64,000 nucleotides of DNA from DATJHM01 sp963777355 (lineage in GTDB: Bacteria; Chloroflexota; Ktedonobacteria; Ktedonobacterales; Ktedonobacteraceae), in NCBI GenBank assembly GCA_963777355.1, contig CAVZQK010000029.1, forward strand, positions 40,380 through 104,379. The letters run 5' to 3'. The notes beneath the pieces are model-generated. The model had not been told where the DNA came from and ran no database searches. It saw only the letters and a list, made by a program, of their open reading frames with translations. The stretch's first letter is position 1; every line of letters begins with the position of its first letter. The translations under genes were made by a program, and so were the position numbers. Shown here one piece after another: positions 35,192 through 44,457 of this stretch.

Positions 35192-37298
35192 TTACTCTAT
35201 AGGCTCCAGACGGGCGGCGCAGATTTTAAACTCTGGCATCCGGCTGATAGGGTCAAGAGCTGAATTAGTGACACGGTTGATCGCTTGTATGCCTCCCCAA
35301 TGGAAAGGCACAAAAATGGTATCTTCGCGAATGCTGGTTGTTACTTTAACCTGCCTTCACTGCTTCCACGCCTGGTACAGATCCTGACTTTGTTGCCATC
35401 TGTGAGACCATATTGTCTGGCAGCAGTAGGATGAATCTCGACAGGTGGTTCACTGGCCATGGCGTTTAATCGCTCAATACGTCTTGTCTGGGTACCTGAT
35501 TGGTATTGGGCAAGTGTTCGCCCGGTTGTAAGATAGAAAGGGTAGGCGCTATCTGGTTCTTCCGCAGCAGGTTGATGCTTGATTGCATGAAACGTGGCGC
35601 GACCAGTCGGTGTGGGGAAGCGGTCAGTAAAGAGTCTCGGTGTTCCTGGATGGTCATCAGACGGACAGGGCCAGAAGATGCCATCATGAGCAGCGATCTT
35701 TTCGTAGCTGATGCCGGAATAGTCGGCCTGACCACCAGCGCTGGCTCGTCGCAGCTCTGTAAAGACCGCCTGGGCCGAGTCGAAAGAAAAATATTGCCCT
35801 TTTCCTAGCCGCTGTGCCAGTTCGCACAGAATGCTTAGCTCATCGCGTACACCTTCAGGCGCTTCATATGCACGCCGGCGAAGTAGCACGCGCCCTTCCA
35901 GGTTGGTCATTGTTCCCTCTTCCTCGGCCCATTGTGTTACAGGAAGCACAATATCCGCGAGTTGGGCTGTTTCGGAGAGAAAGAAATCAGAGACAACCAG
36001 GAAATCGAGCGCTTTTAATTTTTCTTGAATTGCTAAACTTTGTGGAACTGAGACGGCGATATTTGAGCCCATAACCATGAGGGCATGTACTCCATTATCA
36101 TCTCCCAGGCGCTCTAGCATTTCGTACGCGGAAAGTCCCGGACCTGGCAGGTCGCGCTCATCGATTCCCCAGACGTTTGCAATATAAGCACGGGCCGCCG
36201 GATCGCTTATGCGGCGATAACCTGGAAGTTGGTCCGCTTTCTGTCCATGCTCCCGCCCCCCTGACCGTTGCCCTGGCCTGTCAGGCAGCCATAGCCACTG
36301 TATAAACGACCAGGTAAGCCGAGTGCCAGTGCCAAATTCAGATAGGCCAGGACATTGTTGACGCCCTGACTTTGCTGCTCTGAACCACGTGCTGTCAATA
36401 TCATTGCTGAGGGCGCATTGCCCAGCAGATGAGCAGTTTGAGTGAGCTGCTGCTCTGAGATGCCTGTGATCCGTTCGACGCGTTCCGGCCAGTAACTGGC
36501 GGCTACTGAGCGCACTTGCTCAAAATCTTGTGTACGAAGACGAATATAGTCCTGGTCAATCAGGCCGTCGCGGATGAATATATGGAGTAAACCATTCGCC
36601 AGGGCGGCATCAGTGCCGGGTGTCAGGCGTAGATGAAGATGTGCCTGCCGGGCTGTTGGCGTCAAACGTGGATCAACGGTGATGAGTTGTCCGCCCTGAT
36701 TACGTTGTGCCTCGAAGTACTGCATAATCGGTGGCAAGGTCTCGGCGGCATTGCTACCAATTAAGAGAATGACGCGCGTTTGTGCAATGTCTGCTATGGG
36801 AAAAGGGAGACCTCGATCAATACCTAGTGCTTTCAGAGAGGCGGCGGCGGCTGATGACATACAAAAGCGACCATTATAATCGATGTGTTTTGTCCCCAGT
36901 CCCACACGTGCGAACTTGCCTAGCAGATAGGCTTTTTCATTCGTTAAAGAGCCGCCACCGAAGACTCCTACCGCATCACGACCACGCTCTCTCTGAACTT
37001 TTTGAAAGGCTGTTGTAATGCTTGTAAATGCCTCGTCCCAGGAGATCGGTAAGAATGAGCCAGATGGTTGCCGTGCTAATGGCGTAGATAGCCGCTCAGG
37101 ATGGGAAAGCGTCGCTGCTGCTGTCCAACCTTTCAAGCAGAGGCCGCCTTTGTTTACCGGAAAGTCTGGGTTGCCGCTAATGGTTATCTCTTCAGGAGAG
37201 CCGGTCAAGAGCGTACCACATTGCAGTGCGCAATAAGGGCAGTGTGTTTTCGTTGCTACGGGAAGTGATATGGGCTGTGATAGAGCAGAATTCTGCAC
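35192..37298 (-). pseudogene. assimilatory nitrate reductase catalytic subunit, interrupted by two frameshifts
   Basis: A molybdopterin-oxidoreductase gene of about 702 codons, the usual length for NasC/NarB. It starts at GTG 37298 (GGAGG 5 bases upstream) with the [4Fe-4S] motif HCPYCALQCG...LCLKG, then NGRFCMSSAAAA, DPRLTPTARQAHLHLRLTPG, and GYGCLTGQGNGQ. One base is missing in the C6 run 36256-36261; restoring a G gives REHGQKADQLPGYRR, the family's conserved region. A second single-base loss near 35345-35347 (T3) breaks the C-terminus; the other frame continues VTTSIREDTIFVPFHWGG to the stop at 35192. It would reduce nitrate to nitrite if intact. The two losses make it either a pseudogene or a sequence error. 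Confidence 0.85.
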
Positions 37299-38111
37299 TG
37301 TATCCTCCCAGAATGATCAATATGACGCTCATTACCCCATAAGCGCCCTTGTCATCTGGGGTTATTCTTCTTTAAAACATGCTTGTCATGAGGCAATTGT
37401 TTACTCTGCCTCTTGCAAGCAGACGTATCAACAACATTGGTATACGTCTCACAACTTTGCTGGTATGACGAACGTTCATCACGTTGTCATATTTTGTGTA
37501 AATTGTACAAACGATTGGTATAGCTATATCATAGCACCTCCTTATATGAAAGTGTATTGCCAAAATAGCCAGTAATCATTTTACTTACTTGTGCAAAAGA
37601 TACAGTTACCCTCACTGTCGTGTTGTCTTTCCCCTAAAATAGCCTTTAATTAGTAGAAGGTGGAAATATTTTGCCCTTTTTTCCTGACTCTTTCCAGAAA
37701 AATATATTTTTCAAACTCGTTTGTGGTTTGGAAATACCTTTTTCCTCAAATCCATTTTTGCAAGTGTTAATACTATGTTAAAAAACCGAGAAAAGAGAGT
37801 AACAAAATAAAATATGAGCGTAGTCTCGGCCTTTTAACGTGAATTTGATTTATTTCTTAACCAGATTGCAACCAGATTGCCACTCATGGAAGTTGAGAAG
37901 ATAGGTATACTGATTATAGAACTGAAGAGATAATGGATAGGAGAAAGAGGTGCATCGTGGTATAGGGAGATGAGATCTATATAAGCAGCTTTTTACTTAC
38001 CAGTCGTTTTTGACATAATTCACTTCTCACCTATAGAAATCTCTCAGTTATCGGCGTATTGAATTTATTTATGTAAACGTATTGATCAGCATATTATAGT
38101 GAGGAATTCTT
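37299..38111. promoter_or_regulatory. 813-base regulatory region of the nitrate operon; two inverted repeats
   Basis: Within this gap, AGACGTAT (37421-37428) and ATACGTCT (37442-37449) are perfect 8-bp arms 13 bases apart. TGACGAACGTTCATCA (37466-37481) is a 16-bp near-perfect palindrome. Both lie 120-185 bases upstream of the nitrate reductase start and are candidate sites for a nitrogen or nitrate regulator. AACCAGATTGC occurs twice in tandem near 37859-37881. The right half should hold the promoter for 38112; no gene was seen in it. Confidence 0.5.
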
Positions 38112-39940
38112 GTGAACAAACTGCGGCATTATCGCCTGATAAGCACTTTTATTGCAGTCATTATTCTGCTAGGAGCGGCGATAACTGGTCTGGTGGTTGT
38201 GCGGGGAGGATTTGCGAAAGCGGCAGGTGCAATCCAGCATTATGAGTATTTTACACCTGATGGTGGTCTTTTTGTCTATGATATTGATAATGGATTTAGT
38301 CTGGTGAAGAGCGTTACTTTGCCGACGATGGATGTGCGTGGTACATCGGCAAATGTGCAAACGCATATGCTTTATATTAGTTATGGAGGTGATGGTGGTA
38401 CGCATGGAACTGGCTCATTGCTTGCTTATGATCTGTTAAATAATACTATCGCTTGGAACAAGCATTATACATTCGGGATCGATAGTATGGACGTTACGCC
38501 TGATGGTCAACATATCTATATGCCTGATGGTGAAGCGGCATTTGATGGTATCTGGCATGAACTCGATGCGAATACTGGAAATGTGCAGGCTACAATCTCT
38601 ATTGGTGGTGGTTATGCCACACATAATACTCTGGTCAATTCAAGTGGTAGCCATGTCTATTTGGGAGCATTAAATTATAATTATCTGGTTGAGGTAAATA
38701 CTGCTAATAATCAAATTATTCAACGTATTGGGCCTTTGACGGCTGGTGGCGTACGTCCTTTTACTATCAATCGTGCTGAGACGCTCGCTTTTACTACGAC
38801 AACTGGTTTTATTGGTTTTGATGTGAGTAGTATTGTGACAGGGAAAAAGCTCTATACAGAGGCACCAGCGGGATTTGTCGCTCCAGCCGGTTCCAATGCT
38901 CCCAGCCACGGTATTACGCTCTCTCCTGATGAGAAGACGGTGTACATCGTGGACGGTACGTATAGCTATGTCCATGTCTATGATGTGAGCGGTTTGCCTG
39001 GTAACGCTCCTGTGCATCTTGCAGATCTTAAGTTACAGACTGGCTTTTCTGGGAGTGAGGTTCCTTGTGGATATGATTGTACACATGAGGGCTGGATTCT
39101 TTATACTGATGATGGCCGTTATGTGCTGGTAGGGGATTAGGGGATGTGATCGATACTGCGACCCGCCAGACGGTTATGCATCTGCAAGAGTTACAAAATA
39201 CACGAAAATTTCTTGAGGTTGATTGGTCTAATGGGACTCCTATCTATGCAACATCTCGTATGAGTGTGAATCTGGGCAATCCGCCCTCTTCTCCAGGAAC
39301 CCCAATTGCTACTGCAACAAGTCCCGGTGTGACTGCAACTGTTACTGCAACTGCGACAACAATACCTGGTACGCTGTTAGGGCAAGATACATTTACGCGG
39401 GCTAATCAGCGCTTATGGGGCACAGCCTCGAATAGTCAGAAATGGGGCGGTGACGCAAACGTCGCTGCTGTATTCTCGATTTCTAACAATAAGGGCGTAG
39501 TCTCTGGTGGCAATAGTGCTTATAATGCTGTTCTTGGTGCTGCGGGGAGCAATGTGGATGTCGTGGCGAGTGGTGCGCTGAGCGGGTACAATAGTGCTAA
39601 CTTTGGTACTCTCTTGCGCTGGAAGGATACAAACAATTGGTATAAGGCATATATCAGTGGGACAACTCTCGTTATCCAAAAGAAAGTGAATGGGACAAAT
39701 ACTACTTTAAGCTCAACGAACTTTGCTGCCAGTGCAGGTACTTCATATACTATCCGCTTTGATGCTGTTGGTTCACAACTCTCGGCAAAGGTCTGGAAGA
39801 CAGGGGCCACGGAACCTGCTAATTGGACAACGACAACAACTGATGCTACGTTTACTTCTGGTTTTTGCGGAATACGTGTGCAGTTGGCGAACTCTATCAC
39901 TGCTGCTTTCACATCTTTTAGCGCGAAAACGCTTCCCTAA
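38112..39940 (+). pseudogene. exported YVTN-type propeller with C-terminal lectin-like domain, one frameshift
   Basis: As one gene it would have about 609 residues. GTG 38112 follows GAGG by 7 bases. The N-terminus RLISTFIAVIILLGAAITGLVVV is a signal anchor. Residues 45-330 form a YVTN/PQQ-like propeller (FVYDIDNG, DVTPDGQHIY, TLSPDEKTVYIVDG, HVYDVSGLPG). The frame stops at TAG 39138 directly after RYVLVGD, and the other frame goes on with GDVIDTATRQTVMHLQEL. One extra base near 39136-39139 restores it. A Thr/Pro linker (TATVTATATTIPG) then leads to a C-terminal beta-sandwich (DTFTRANQRLWGTAS...WGG), resembling laminin-G-type adhesion domains. Probably a secreted surface protein; ligand unknown. 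A strong terminator follows. Confidence 0.72.
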
Positions 39941-39972
39941 AATCGCTTTCTTACCTGAGTGGAATCTCTAGT

Positions 39973-40012
39973 AAAGACGCTTGCTAACATTATTGAGTTA
40001 GCAAGCGTCTTT
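39973..40012. terminator. strong bidirectional terminator
   Basis: A perfect 16-bp stem (AAAGACGCTTGCTAAC and its reverse complement) with an 8-base loop is followed by a T-rich run. It lies between the convergent stops at 39940 (+) and 40034 (-). Confidence 0.9.
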
Positions 40013-40033
40013 TGCTTTTTTTTGCGATTTGGT

Positions 40034-40960
40034 TCAGCGGAGTGTCCAGTTCCCCGTCATTTGTACGGTGTTATTAGCAGGAAGCGTAGGGGTTGTGTCT
40101 GGCATAGGCGTTGTGTCTATTGTTGTAGCGTCTGAGGTTGGAGTAGGCGATATTGTTGCTTGTAATAGACAATGGAAGGTTCCTGACTTTTCGTCTTTCA
40201 TAATAGTGATTGTACCGCTTTGTTCATTCCAATCATGCCTGATAAATGCGCTGCCACAGGTGTCGCCTGCTGCTGTCAGGGCGGTAATACCAATATCGCT
40301 TAGCCGGGTGTATGTGCCTGGACCAGAATAAGGCACTACATCAATAATGTAAGAATATTCCTGATTACCAATACTGCCACAGCCTGTCAGTGTATATTGC
40401 AGTTTCTGCGTATTTTGTGCGAGGCCACAGGAGAAAAGAAAGCGCGAGACCTTCATCTTCCCTGAGAGTGCTCCTGAGAGGGTAAGCTGAATTTGTCCGT
40501 TTAATGCAGATCCTGTATCACTTATGGCATCGGGACAGGGAGTTGAGTCAGATGAAATAAGTGCTGATCCACTTTTCTCTTTGGTAGGTGTTGCTTGCGT
40601 TATTGAAGTGGTATGAGGGAGATTATCAGTCAATGGAAGTGAAATATGCAATATGGCTGTCAATGTGCCTATACTTCCAGCCACAAGCATGAGTATTGCA
40701 ACAAAAAACAGTAGCCATTTAGGGCCAGGAAGAGCAGTCCCATTCGCCAATAAATTACTTTGCGATTTTTTGTCTGGGAAAGTGGACTTATTTTTCGTGG
40801 CATAGTCAGGAGCCACTGGCCGGGCGAAACCCAGTTGTCTCAGGGTCATAGGAAAGTTATTACTCTTTTCTGACTCTTTAGCAGAAACATACTCTCCACA
40901 ATTTGGGCAGAAATGGGCGTGTTCAGGTATCTCTGTCTTGCAAAATTTGCAGCGCTGCAT
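40034..40960 (-). CDS. zinc-ribbon membrane protein
   Basis: A 308-aa protein. The N-terminal zinc ribbon CKFCKTEIPEHAHFCPNCG has two C-x2-C pairs. A charged linker leads to one membrane helix (WLLFFVAILMLVAGSIGTLTAIL, about residues 80-103). The remaining 200 residues are probably extracytoplasmic, with four Cys (PCPDAIS, FSCGL, GCGSIG, DTCGSAF, FHCLL) and a Thr/Pro tail. The zinc ribbon plus a helix is a common bacterial layout for membrane-tethered sensors of unknown function. The extracytoplasmic domain is not recognised. GAGGAG lies 6 bases before the ATG. Confidence 0.75.
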   Translation of the reverse strand: MQRCKFCKTEIPEHAHFCPNCGEYVSAKESEKSNNFPMTLRQLGFARPVAPDYATKNKSTFPDKKSQSNLLANGTALPGPKWLLFFVAILMLVAGSIGTLTAILHISLPLTDNLPHTTSITQATPTKEKSGSALISSDSTPCPDAISDTGSALNGQIQLTLSGALSGKMKVSRFLFSCGLAQNTQKLQYTLTGCGSIGNQEYSYIIDVVPYSGPGTYTRLSDIGITALTAAGDTCGSAFIRHDWNEQSGTITIMKDEKSGTFHCLLQATISPTPTSDATTIDTTPMPDTTPTLPANNTVQMTGNWTLR

Positions 40961-41080
40961 GGCTATCTCCTCTAGCTGAGGCAGTGATTTGGCTCTCTTC
41001 GGATATTTTCTGTGCTACAAGCATAGACTCTTTTTCTGTAACTTGCAATAAACTTGTCATAAAAAGGAGTAGATGCCTAC

Positions 41081-41272
41081 TATCCTGACCACCCTCATCT
41101 CTAGGAGGGGAAAACGCTCGTAGGGCAGAGCGGCTAGGCCGTCTCCTGCTCCCCTGACCACCCTCATCTCTAGGAGGGGAAAACGCTCGTAGGGCAGAGC
41201 GGCTTGCCCGTCTCCTGCTCGCCATCCACCTTCTTCCTAGAGGATATGATCCTACAAAGGAAGGACAGGGTA
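41081..41272 (+). repeat. MITE-like element, family 1, copy with internal 69-bp tandem duplication
   Basis: Ends TATCCTGACC (41081-41090) and GGACAGGGTA (41263-41272) are imperfect inverted repeats. Inside, a 69-bp unit is repeated head to tail (41084-41152, 41153-41221), each holding one core (41119 and 41188). The right flank CCTACAAAGGAA is shared with the element at 44221. Confidence 0.72.
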
Positions 41273-41553
41273 CTACCGTGTTTCTGTTGCTTCATGATTC
41301 TTCACTTTTCAATAGTCGTCTTTCTGGTTTATTACAGCCTTCTTGATTTATGAATTCCATTTCTGCATAATAGGGATAGGCTATTTTATAGCTTTTGCGT
41401 GTGGAGAGGTCTCGTTGGTGTTATGGGTTGCCAGGACTACTTCGCTACTTGCGACGAATGGCGCTTATTCCCTGCGTTGATTGGGGTAGTTTGGCGTGGC
41501 GAAGTTTCGGTATAACATATCGCGAAACGGATCGCTAATACATAATATTTGCT

Positions 41554-42141
41554 ATGTTGAAAGAGAGTAATGTCTTGGATGAACACGATCACGATCTGCT
41601 TCAGGTAAAACAAAACTACGAGTGGCAGATGCCACCGCCAAAGCATCATGTCGAGCCAGAAGACCGTATGGCCACGTTTGCTGAAAATGTCCTGGAACGT
41701 TTCGACGGTATTGTCTATGCAATCGTCGGTATCTGTTTTCTTTTCGGCGCATTCTGTGCTCTAGGCTATAGTTTCTGGCAATTTGGTGTGCAAGTGAGCA
41801 CGGCCCTCTCCCTCTCACGGCTTCCATTGATTGCCACGTCTATCATTGACTTGATTTCTGATCTGCTGCTTGTACTTATTATTATGGAGGTGCTAGGAAC
41901 AGTTATCCATTATCTGAAATCACATGCCACTTCTCTGCGGCCATTTCTTTTCATTGGCATCGTTTCTGCCACACGCGGTATTCTCTCGATAGGTGCCAAA
42001 CTTTCTGTACAGCAGGTGGAGGGGAGCAATTTTACGAATTCAATGATTGAATTGGGGGTCAATGCGGCTGTTATTTTGACGCTTGGTATTACCCTCAAAC
42101 TTCTCGGCAAGCTTATCGAGGATAATTCAGTCAAGAATTGA
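41554..42141 (+). CDS. PsiE-family membrane protein
   Basis: A 195-aa membrane protein with four predicted helices: IVYAIVGICFLFGAFCALGY, LISDLLLVLIIMEVLGTVIHYL, PFLFIGIVSATRGILSIGAKL and LGVNAAVILTLGITLKLLG. The segment DLLLVLIIMEVLGTVIHYL...LRPFLFIGIVSATRGIL is the conserved core of the PsiE (phosphate-starvation-inducible E) family, whose biochemical role is not established. The cytoplasmic N-terminus is acidic. No good ribosome binding site lies before the ATG, so the start is less certain. Confidence 0.78.
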   Translation: MLKESNVLDEHDHDLLQVKQNYEWQMPPPKHHVEPEDRMATFAENVLERFDGIVYAIVGICFLFGAFCALGYSFWQFGVQVSTALSLSRLPLIATSIIDLISDLLLVLIIMEVLGTVIHYLKSHATSLRPFLFIGIVSATRGILSIGAKLSVQQVEGSNFTNSMIELGVNAAVILTLGITLKLLGKLIEDNSVKN

Positions 42142-42179
42142 TGCATTGCTCTATTTTATCTATGCTTATATAGCAATAA

Positions 42180-42206
42180 GCCCATCTGTTGGGAGAGCAG
42201 ATGGGC
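42180..42206. terminator. hairpin between convergent genes
   Basis: GCCCATCTG and CAGATGGGC form a perfect 9-bp stem with a 9-base loop, between the stops at 42141 (+) and 42291 (-). There is no strong U-tract. Confidence 0.5.
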
Positions 42207-42290
42207 ACAAGTAATAGAGGCTGGTTCGTCTCTCTTTAATGGGCCGATTACTTAATTGTTACATTTCTATATTTCTATGTAATGTTCAGG

Positions 42291-43910
42291 TTAGACTAGC
42301 ACCATCTCTTTCTGCACTGATTGCTTGTTTGCTTGCGGGTTGGGCGGGTTTGATTTATCGTTTGGTGGAGACTTGAGGGCGCTGGAGAGTTTCAGACCCA
42401 GACTACTGAGACAGACGAGCGCGGTCAGGGCCATAATTACTGCGGTCAGGGGATGCGAGAAGAAGAACATTGCTAGTACGCCCTGTTTGTCAAAACCTAG
42501 TAGTTGGCCAAAGACTAGCGTTCCGTAAAATTCGTTGCTACCTACCTGGCCGGGAGGGTTGGGGAGGATACCAAACATGTTGAAAACTGTATAGCCGAAA
42601 ATCGCTGTGCCAAAGGTCATATTGCTTACACCTACTGTCCAGAAGGCGAACATGGCGAAAAGTCCATCGCAGGAGATTGCCAGACAGGTGAGTAGTGCGG
42701 CGGGAATGAAAGTCTTTGGCCGGCTTACGCCTGCAAGCAGGGAGTCGATAAAGCCCATTGCGAAGCCTTCGATCTTATTTCCCATCCCCTTTGGTATGAA
42801 GTTACAGATCGTCTTAATAAAAGCAATTGCTATCTTCCGGTTCCATGCTGTTAGTCCAACTACAAAAATTACTCCTAGCAGAACGCTGCTCACTAGTGCG
42901 AGGATGAGCCAGAGCGTGATATTCATATGAATACCTGGAATAAAGGCTACAATAGCCATAATAAAAAGTGCAGGCATCAGATCCAGGGCTTTATCCATTG
43001 CCACCGTTGGCAGCGATTGACTGACCGGAACGTTGGTAATGCTTCTCAGCATTAAGCTTTTTGCTACTTCCCCACCCTGCACAGGCAGTAATACGTTAAT
43101 GAAGACCCCTACCCAATAGATACGAATCACTTTAAAGACGCTAATCTTAGTGATTGGGCGCAAAAATAGAGACCAGCGGGTGCCACGAATTGTAAAGGCC
43201 ATCATAAATGAGAGCGTGGTGAGCAGGGCATAAATAATTCCCTGGGTGGTTGTTAGATGCATGCGTAGCACGGTAATGGTTTTGGGAATATCCACTACCC
43301 GTGAGACTAGTAGTAGCATAAGTGCGCCGACTCCGATCCCCAGGATTACTTTCACCGCCGGTTGAGCCAGGAAGACTTTCCAGGCAGGCTGAGGTTTGGC
43401 TGGAATGACGATACGTAGAGATTGCGAGATTTGAGATAATTCTTCTGAAGAGAAGGGCTGTTCTTTCGTGAAACTACGAGGGTAAGGCCTGGCTGAAGGT
43501 GCAACATAGAATGCCGCCCCGCTATTTGGGAGAATCTGGGTGGGGAACTGCTGACCGTGCTCAAGCTTCTGTGTAGGTTCTGTTTCCGGTAAAGGCACAT
43601 GCACGGCCTGAAGTATGCCACTAAGCTGCATGAGGCGCATGGTGCTCATCGTGCCTGCCTCAAAGTCAGCTTCAAGTTCGGCATCAAGTTGTTGATAAGG
43701 TAAGCGCGCTCTGGTATCTATTGGGGAGATTGCCGCATATCGCTGTGTAGGTTGCTCTGCAACATCAAGCTCAACCACCTCGTCCTCTGCGTTAACACCC
43801 AGGTCATGATTCCAGAAGGGTTGTGGTGGTCTTAAGAGTCGCCCCGCTGATCGATTCGGTGGTCGTGAAGTTGGTGGTTTTGTATATGTATATAGATGTT
43901 CTGGTTGCAT
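42291..43910 (-). CDS. lysylphosphatidylglycerol synthase/flippase-type membrane protein
   Basis: A 539-aa protein. The first 170 or so residues are a disordered, Pro-rich cytoplasmic extension. The remainder is the UPF0104/LPG-synthase transmembrane domain with about eight helices: FTIRGTRWSLFLRPITKISVFK, GVFINVLLPVQGGEVAKSLML (the family's conserved N-x(2)-LP-x-G-(G/A)E stretch), KALDLMPALFIMAIVAF, and NMFGILPNPPGQVGSNE. The soluble lysine-transferase domain of MprF is absent, so it may act as a flippase or glycolipid-related transporter of the YbhN type; this is family inference. GAGG precedes the start. Confidence 0.8.
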   Translation of the reverse strand: MQPEHLYTYTKPPTSRPPNRSAGRLLRPPQPFWNHDLGVNAEDEVVELDVAEQPTQRYAAISPIDTRARLPYQQLDAELEADFEAGTMSTMRLMQLSGILQAVHVPLPETEPTQKLEHGQQFPTQILPNSGAAFYVAPSARPYPRSFTKEQPFSSEELSQISQSLRIVIPAKPQPAWKVFLAQPAVKVILGIGVGALMLLLVSRVVDIPKTITVLRMHLTTTQGIIYALLTTLSFMMAFTIRGTRWSLFLRPITKISVFKVIRIYWVGVFINVLLPVQGGEVAKSLMLRSITNVPVSQSLPTVAMDKALDLMPALFIMAIVAFIPGIHMNITLWLILALVSSVLLGVIFVVGLTAWNRKIAIAFIKTICNFIPKGMGNKIEGFAMGFIDSLLAGVSRPKTFIPAALLTCLAISCDGLFAMFAFWTVGVSNMTFGTAIFGYTVFNMFGILPNPPGQVGSNEFYGTLVFGQLLGFDKQGVLAMFFFSHPLTAVIMALTALVCLSSLGLKLSSALKSPPNDKSNPPNPQANKQSVQKEMVLV

Positions 43911-44220
43911 GGAAACCTCATATAAGAGATGTGCTTTGTCTGTCAGAATATAGGCATATAAGAGGATAATAATAGTAATCTCACTACTTATAATATATAC
44001 GCTCTCCAGACAAAAAAACGGGTTGTTTTCTGTATTTTGCGTCTTTTCGTTTCAGATGGTACGGCGTTGTCCAACTATTAAAACTGGCTTGAGTCAGAAG
44101 GGTAACAGGACCAACCCAAAAGAGGCATCGTTGCATATTTGGATGGTACAATTGATCAGGTGGAGATAGATCTCCAAATTTCTTCTCTGCTTTTTAAAAT
44201 TGCTTGAGACAATAGTATAG
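43911..44220. other. intergenic region upstream of the MITE pair
   Basis: AT-rich spacer with no convincing gene. It lies between the membrane-protein gene on the minus strand and the repeat block at 44221. Confidence 0.4.
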
Positions 44221-44437
44221 TACCCTGACCACCCTCATCTCTAGGAAGGGGAAACGCTCGTAGGGCAGATCGGCTAGGCCGTCTCCTGCTCGCTTATCAC
44301 TCTCTCGCCGGATGGTTTGTCTCTCCTACAAAGGAAAGGGGAAACGCTCGTAGGGCAGATCGGCTAGGCCGTCTCCTGCTCGCTTATCACTCTCTCGCCG
44401 GATGGTGTCTCTCCTACAAAGGAAACTGGCCAGGGTA
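44221..44437 (+). repeat. MITE-like element, family 1, copy with internal 90-bp duplication
   Basis: TACCCTGACC (44221-44230) and GGCCAGGGTA (44428-44437) are terminal inverted repeats with one mismatch. A 90-bp unit starting GAAACGCTCGTAGGGCAGAT repeats at 44251 and 44341, so two cores lie at 44259 and 44349. The right end is only 20 bases before the start of the monooxygenase gene. Confidence 0.75.
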
Positions 44438-44457
44438 ATAGAAGGGAGAAATATACT

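Noticed and set aside
40923..41225. 101-codon antisense frame rich in Arg, Ser and Ala
   Set aside because: It is entirely produced by the duplicated MITE unit; the same kind of frame appears at 58235-58483 for the same reason.
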